Part shown: in pieces, positions 6,048-6,480 of the stretch | How the letters are laid out: every line of letters begins with the position of its first letter | Numbering within the stretch: the first letter of the stretch is position 1 | NCBI GenBank assembly: GCA_937864085.1 | Contig: CALMIH010000183.1 | Span: 1-6,480, forward strand | Direction: 5' to 3' | Origin: an uncultured Chloroflexota bacterium | GTDB taxonomy: Bacteria > Chloroflexota > Limnocylindria > Limnocylindrales > Limnocylindraceae | Length of the DNA: 6,480 nt | Position numbers and translations under genes: made by a program | Notes under the pieces: model-generated | Seen by the model: only the letters and a program-made list of their open reading frames with translations | Databases searched by the model: none | Told to the model about the DNA's origin: nothing

Positions 6048-6443
6048 ATGAACAAGGTGATGCTGGTAGGTCGGATGACCAAGCCGGTCGAGATCAAGTC
6101 CCTCCCGTCTGGGACGAAGGTGGCGGTGGGGAGCCTCGCAAGCCATGACTTCCGTGGCGGCGAGGAGCGAACCGAGTTTCACCGCATCGTCTTCTGGGAG
6201 AAGCTCGCCGAGATCGCGGCGACACATCTGCAGGCGGGGTCGCTCGTCTCCATAGACGGTCGCCTGAAGACGCACGAGTGGGAGAGCGAAGGCTCGCGGC
6301 GTTGGATGACCGAGGTGATCGTGAATCGACTCGAGTTCCTCGGCCCGAAGCCTCAGAGCGCGGATCCGGTAGCTGATGGTGCAGAGCCAACAGATCTTGG
6401 TGAAGCAGAGTACGGCGAGGAGATCGCGCCAGCGCGCTCCTAG
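6048..6443 (+). CDS. ssb: Single-stranded DNA-binding protein, atypical C-terminus
   Basis: Binds and protects single-stranded DNA during replication, recombination and repair, normally as a homotetramer of OB folds. The 131 residues hold one OB fold over about 1-100: NKVMLVGRMTKPVEIK (2-17), VAVGSLASHDF (25-35), TEFHRIVFWEKLAEIAATHL (42-61), GSLVSIDGRLKTHEW (64-78) and RRWMTEVIVNRLEFLG (84-99). This is the standard bacterial SSB pattern. The tail (101-131) is acidic and proline/alanine-rich but ends GEEIAPARS, not the DDDIPF-like tip that recruits partner proteins. Its total length is below the 150-180 residues of most primary SSBs, so it may be a secondary SSB or a lineage-specific short form. 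It is divergent from metG and its stop overlaps a possible convergent gene end. Confidence 0.93.
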   Translation: MNKVMLVGRMTKPVEIKSLPSGTKVAVGSLASHDFRGGEERTEFHRIVFWEKLAEIAATHLQAGSLVSIDGRLKTHEWESEGSRRWMTEVIVNRLEFLGPKPQSADPVADGAEPTDLGEAEYGEEIAPARS

Positions 6444-6480
6444 TCGTCGACGCGACCGAGCGGATCGCCGCCCTCGGTCG
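6440..6480 (-). CDS. Possible 3' end of a convergent gene (partial, unknown product)
   Basis: On the minus strand one frame reads TEGGDPLGRVDD and then TAG (6440-6442), entering from the right edge. Third codon positions are almost all G or C and the residues look protein-like. If real, its stop overlaps the ssb stop (6441-6443). Only 12 residues are visible, so no family can be named, and the frame could be open by chance. Confidence 0.3.
   Translation of the reverse strand, partial: TEGGDPLGRVDD
6453..6480. terminator. Inverted repeat after ssb, possible terminator stem
   Basis: CGACCGAG (6453-6460) and CTCGGTCG (6473-6480) form a perfect 8-bp stem with a 12-base loop, starting 10 nt after the ssb stop. 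The window ends at the stem base, so any T tract is unseen. The same bases may instead be coding sequence of a convergent gene. Confidence 0.3.

Noticed and set aside
1..6480. Mobile element, defence system, CRISPR array or novel operon
   Set aside because: All space is taken by recognised housekeeping genes and short spacers; no direct-repeat array, transposase, integrase or unknown gene cluster is visible.

Overview
This window is an ordinary-looking housekeeping segment of a high-GC bacterial chromosome (about 60% G+C by eye). Five genes lie on the minus strand: in transcriptional order metG, tatD, groES, groEL and a UvrD/PcrA helicase that runs off the left edge. A single-stranded DNA-binding protein gene (ssb) lies divergently on the plus strand at the right end. 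A HrcA-type CIRCE operator, the GroEL and GroES sequences and the gene order fit a free-living high-GC bacterium, most likely Chloroflexota or a deep actinobacterial-type lineage. That placement rests on the general feel of the sequences, not on a search, and is low confidence. I see no mobile element, CRISPR array, tRNA, rRNA or horizontally acquired block.

Layout. 1-1249 (minus): N-terminal 416 residues of the UvrD/PcrA helicase, with a GTG start and a possible leaderless promoter. 1250-1387: spacer holding a long hairpin behind groEL. 1388-3013 (minus): groEL. 3014-3061: AT-richer spacer with a hairpin across the groES stop codon. 3062-3361 (minus): groES. 3362-3479: regulatory region with SD, leader hairpins and a promoter embedded in CIRCE, bordered by a perfect 21-bp palindrome that overlaps the tatD stop. 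3480-4325 (minus): tatD, overlapping metG by 26 nt. 4300-5928 (minus): metG. 5929-6047: divergent spacer with small hairpins. 6048-6443 (plus): ssb. 6444-6480: an inverted repeat that may instead be the 3' end of a convergent minus-strand gene.

How the genes work together. metG and tatD form a translationally coupled pair, an association seen in many bacteria. groES-groEL is a heat-shock operon under HrcA/CIRCE control. The helicase and SSB serve DNA replication and repair but are separate units. No new system stands out. The points most worth checking are in the individual genes: a methionyl-tRNA synthetase whose HIGH signature reads G-L-H-T and whose zinc knuckle has lost one cysteine, an SSB without the usual acidic DDDIPF-type tip, a perfect palindrome next to CIRCE, and hairpins in and between the groESL genes.
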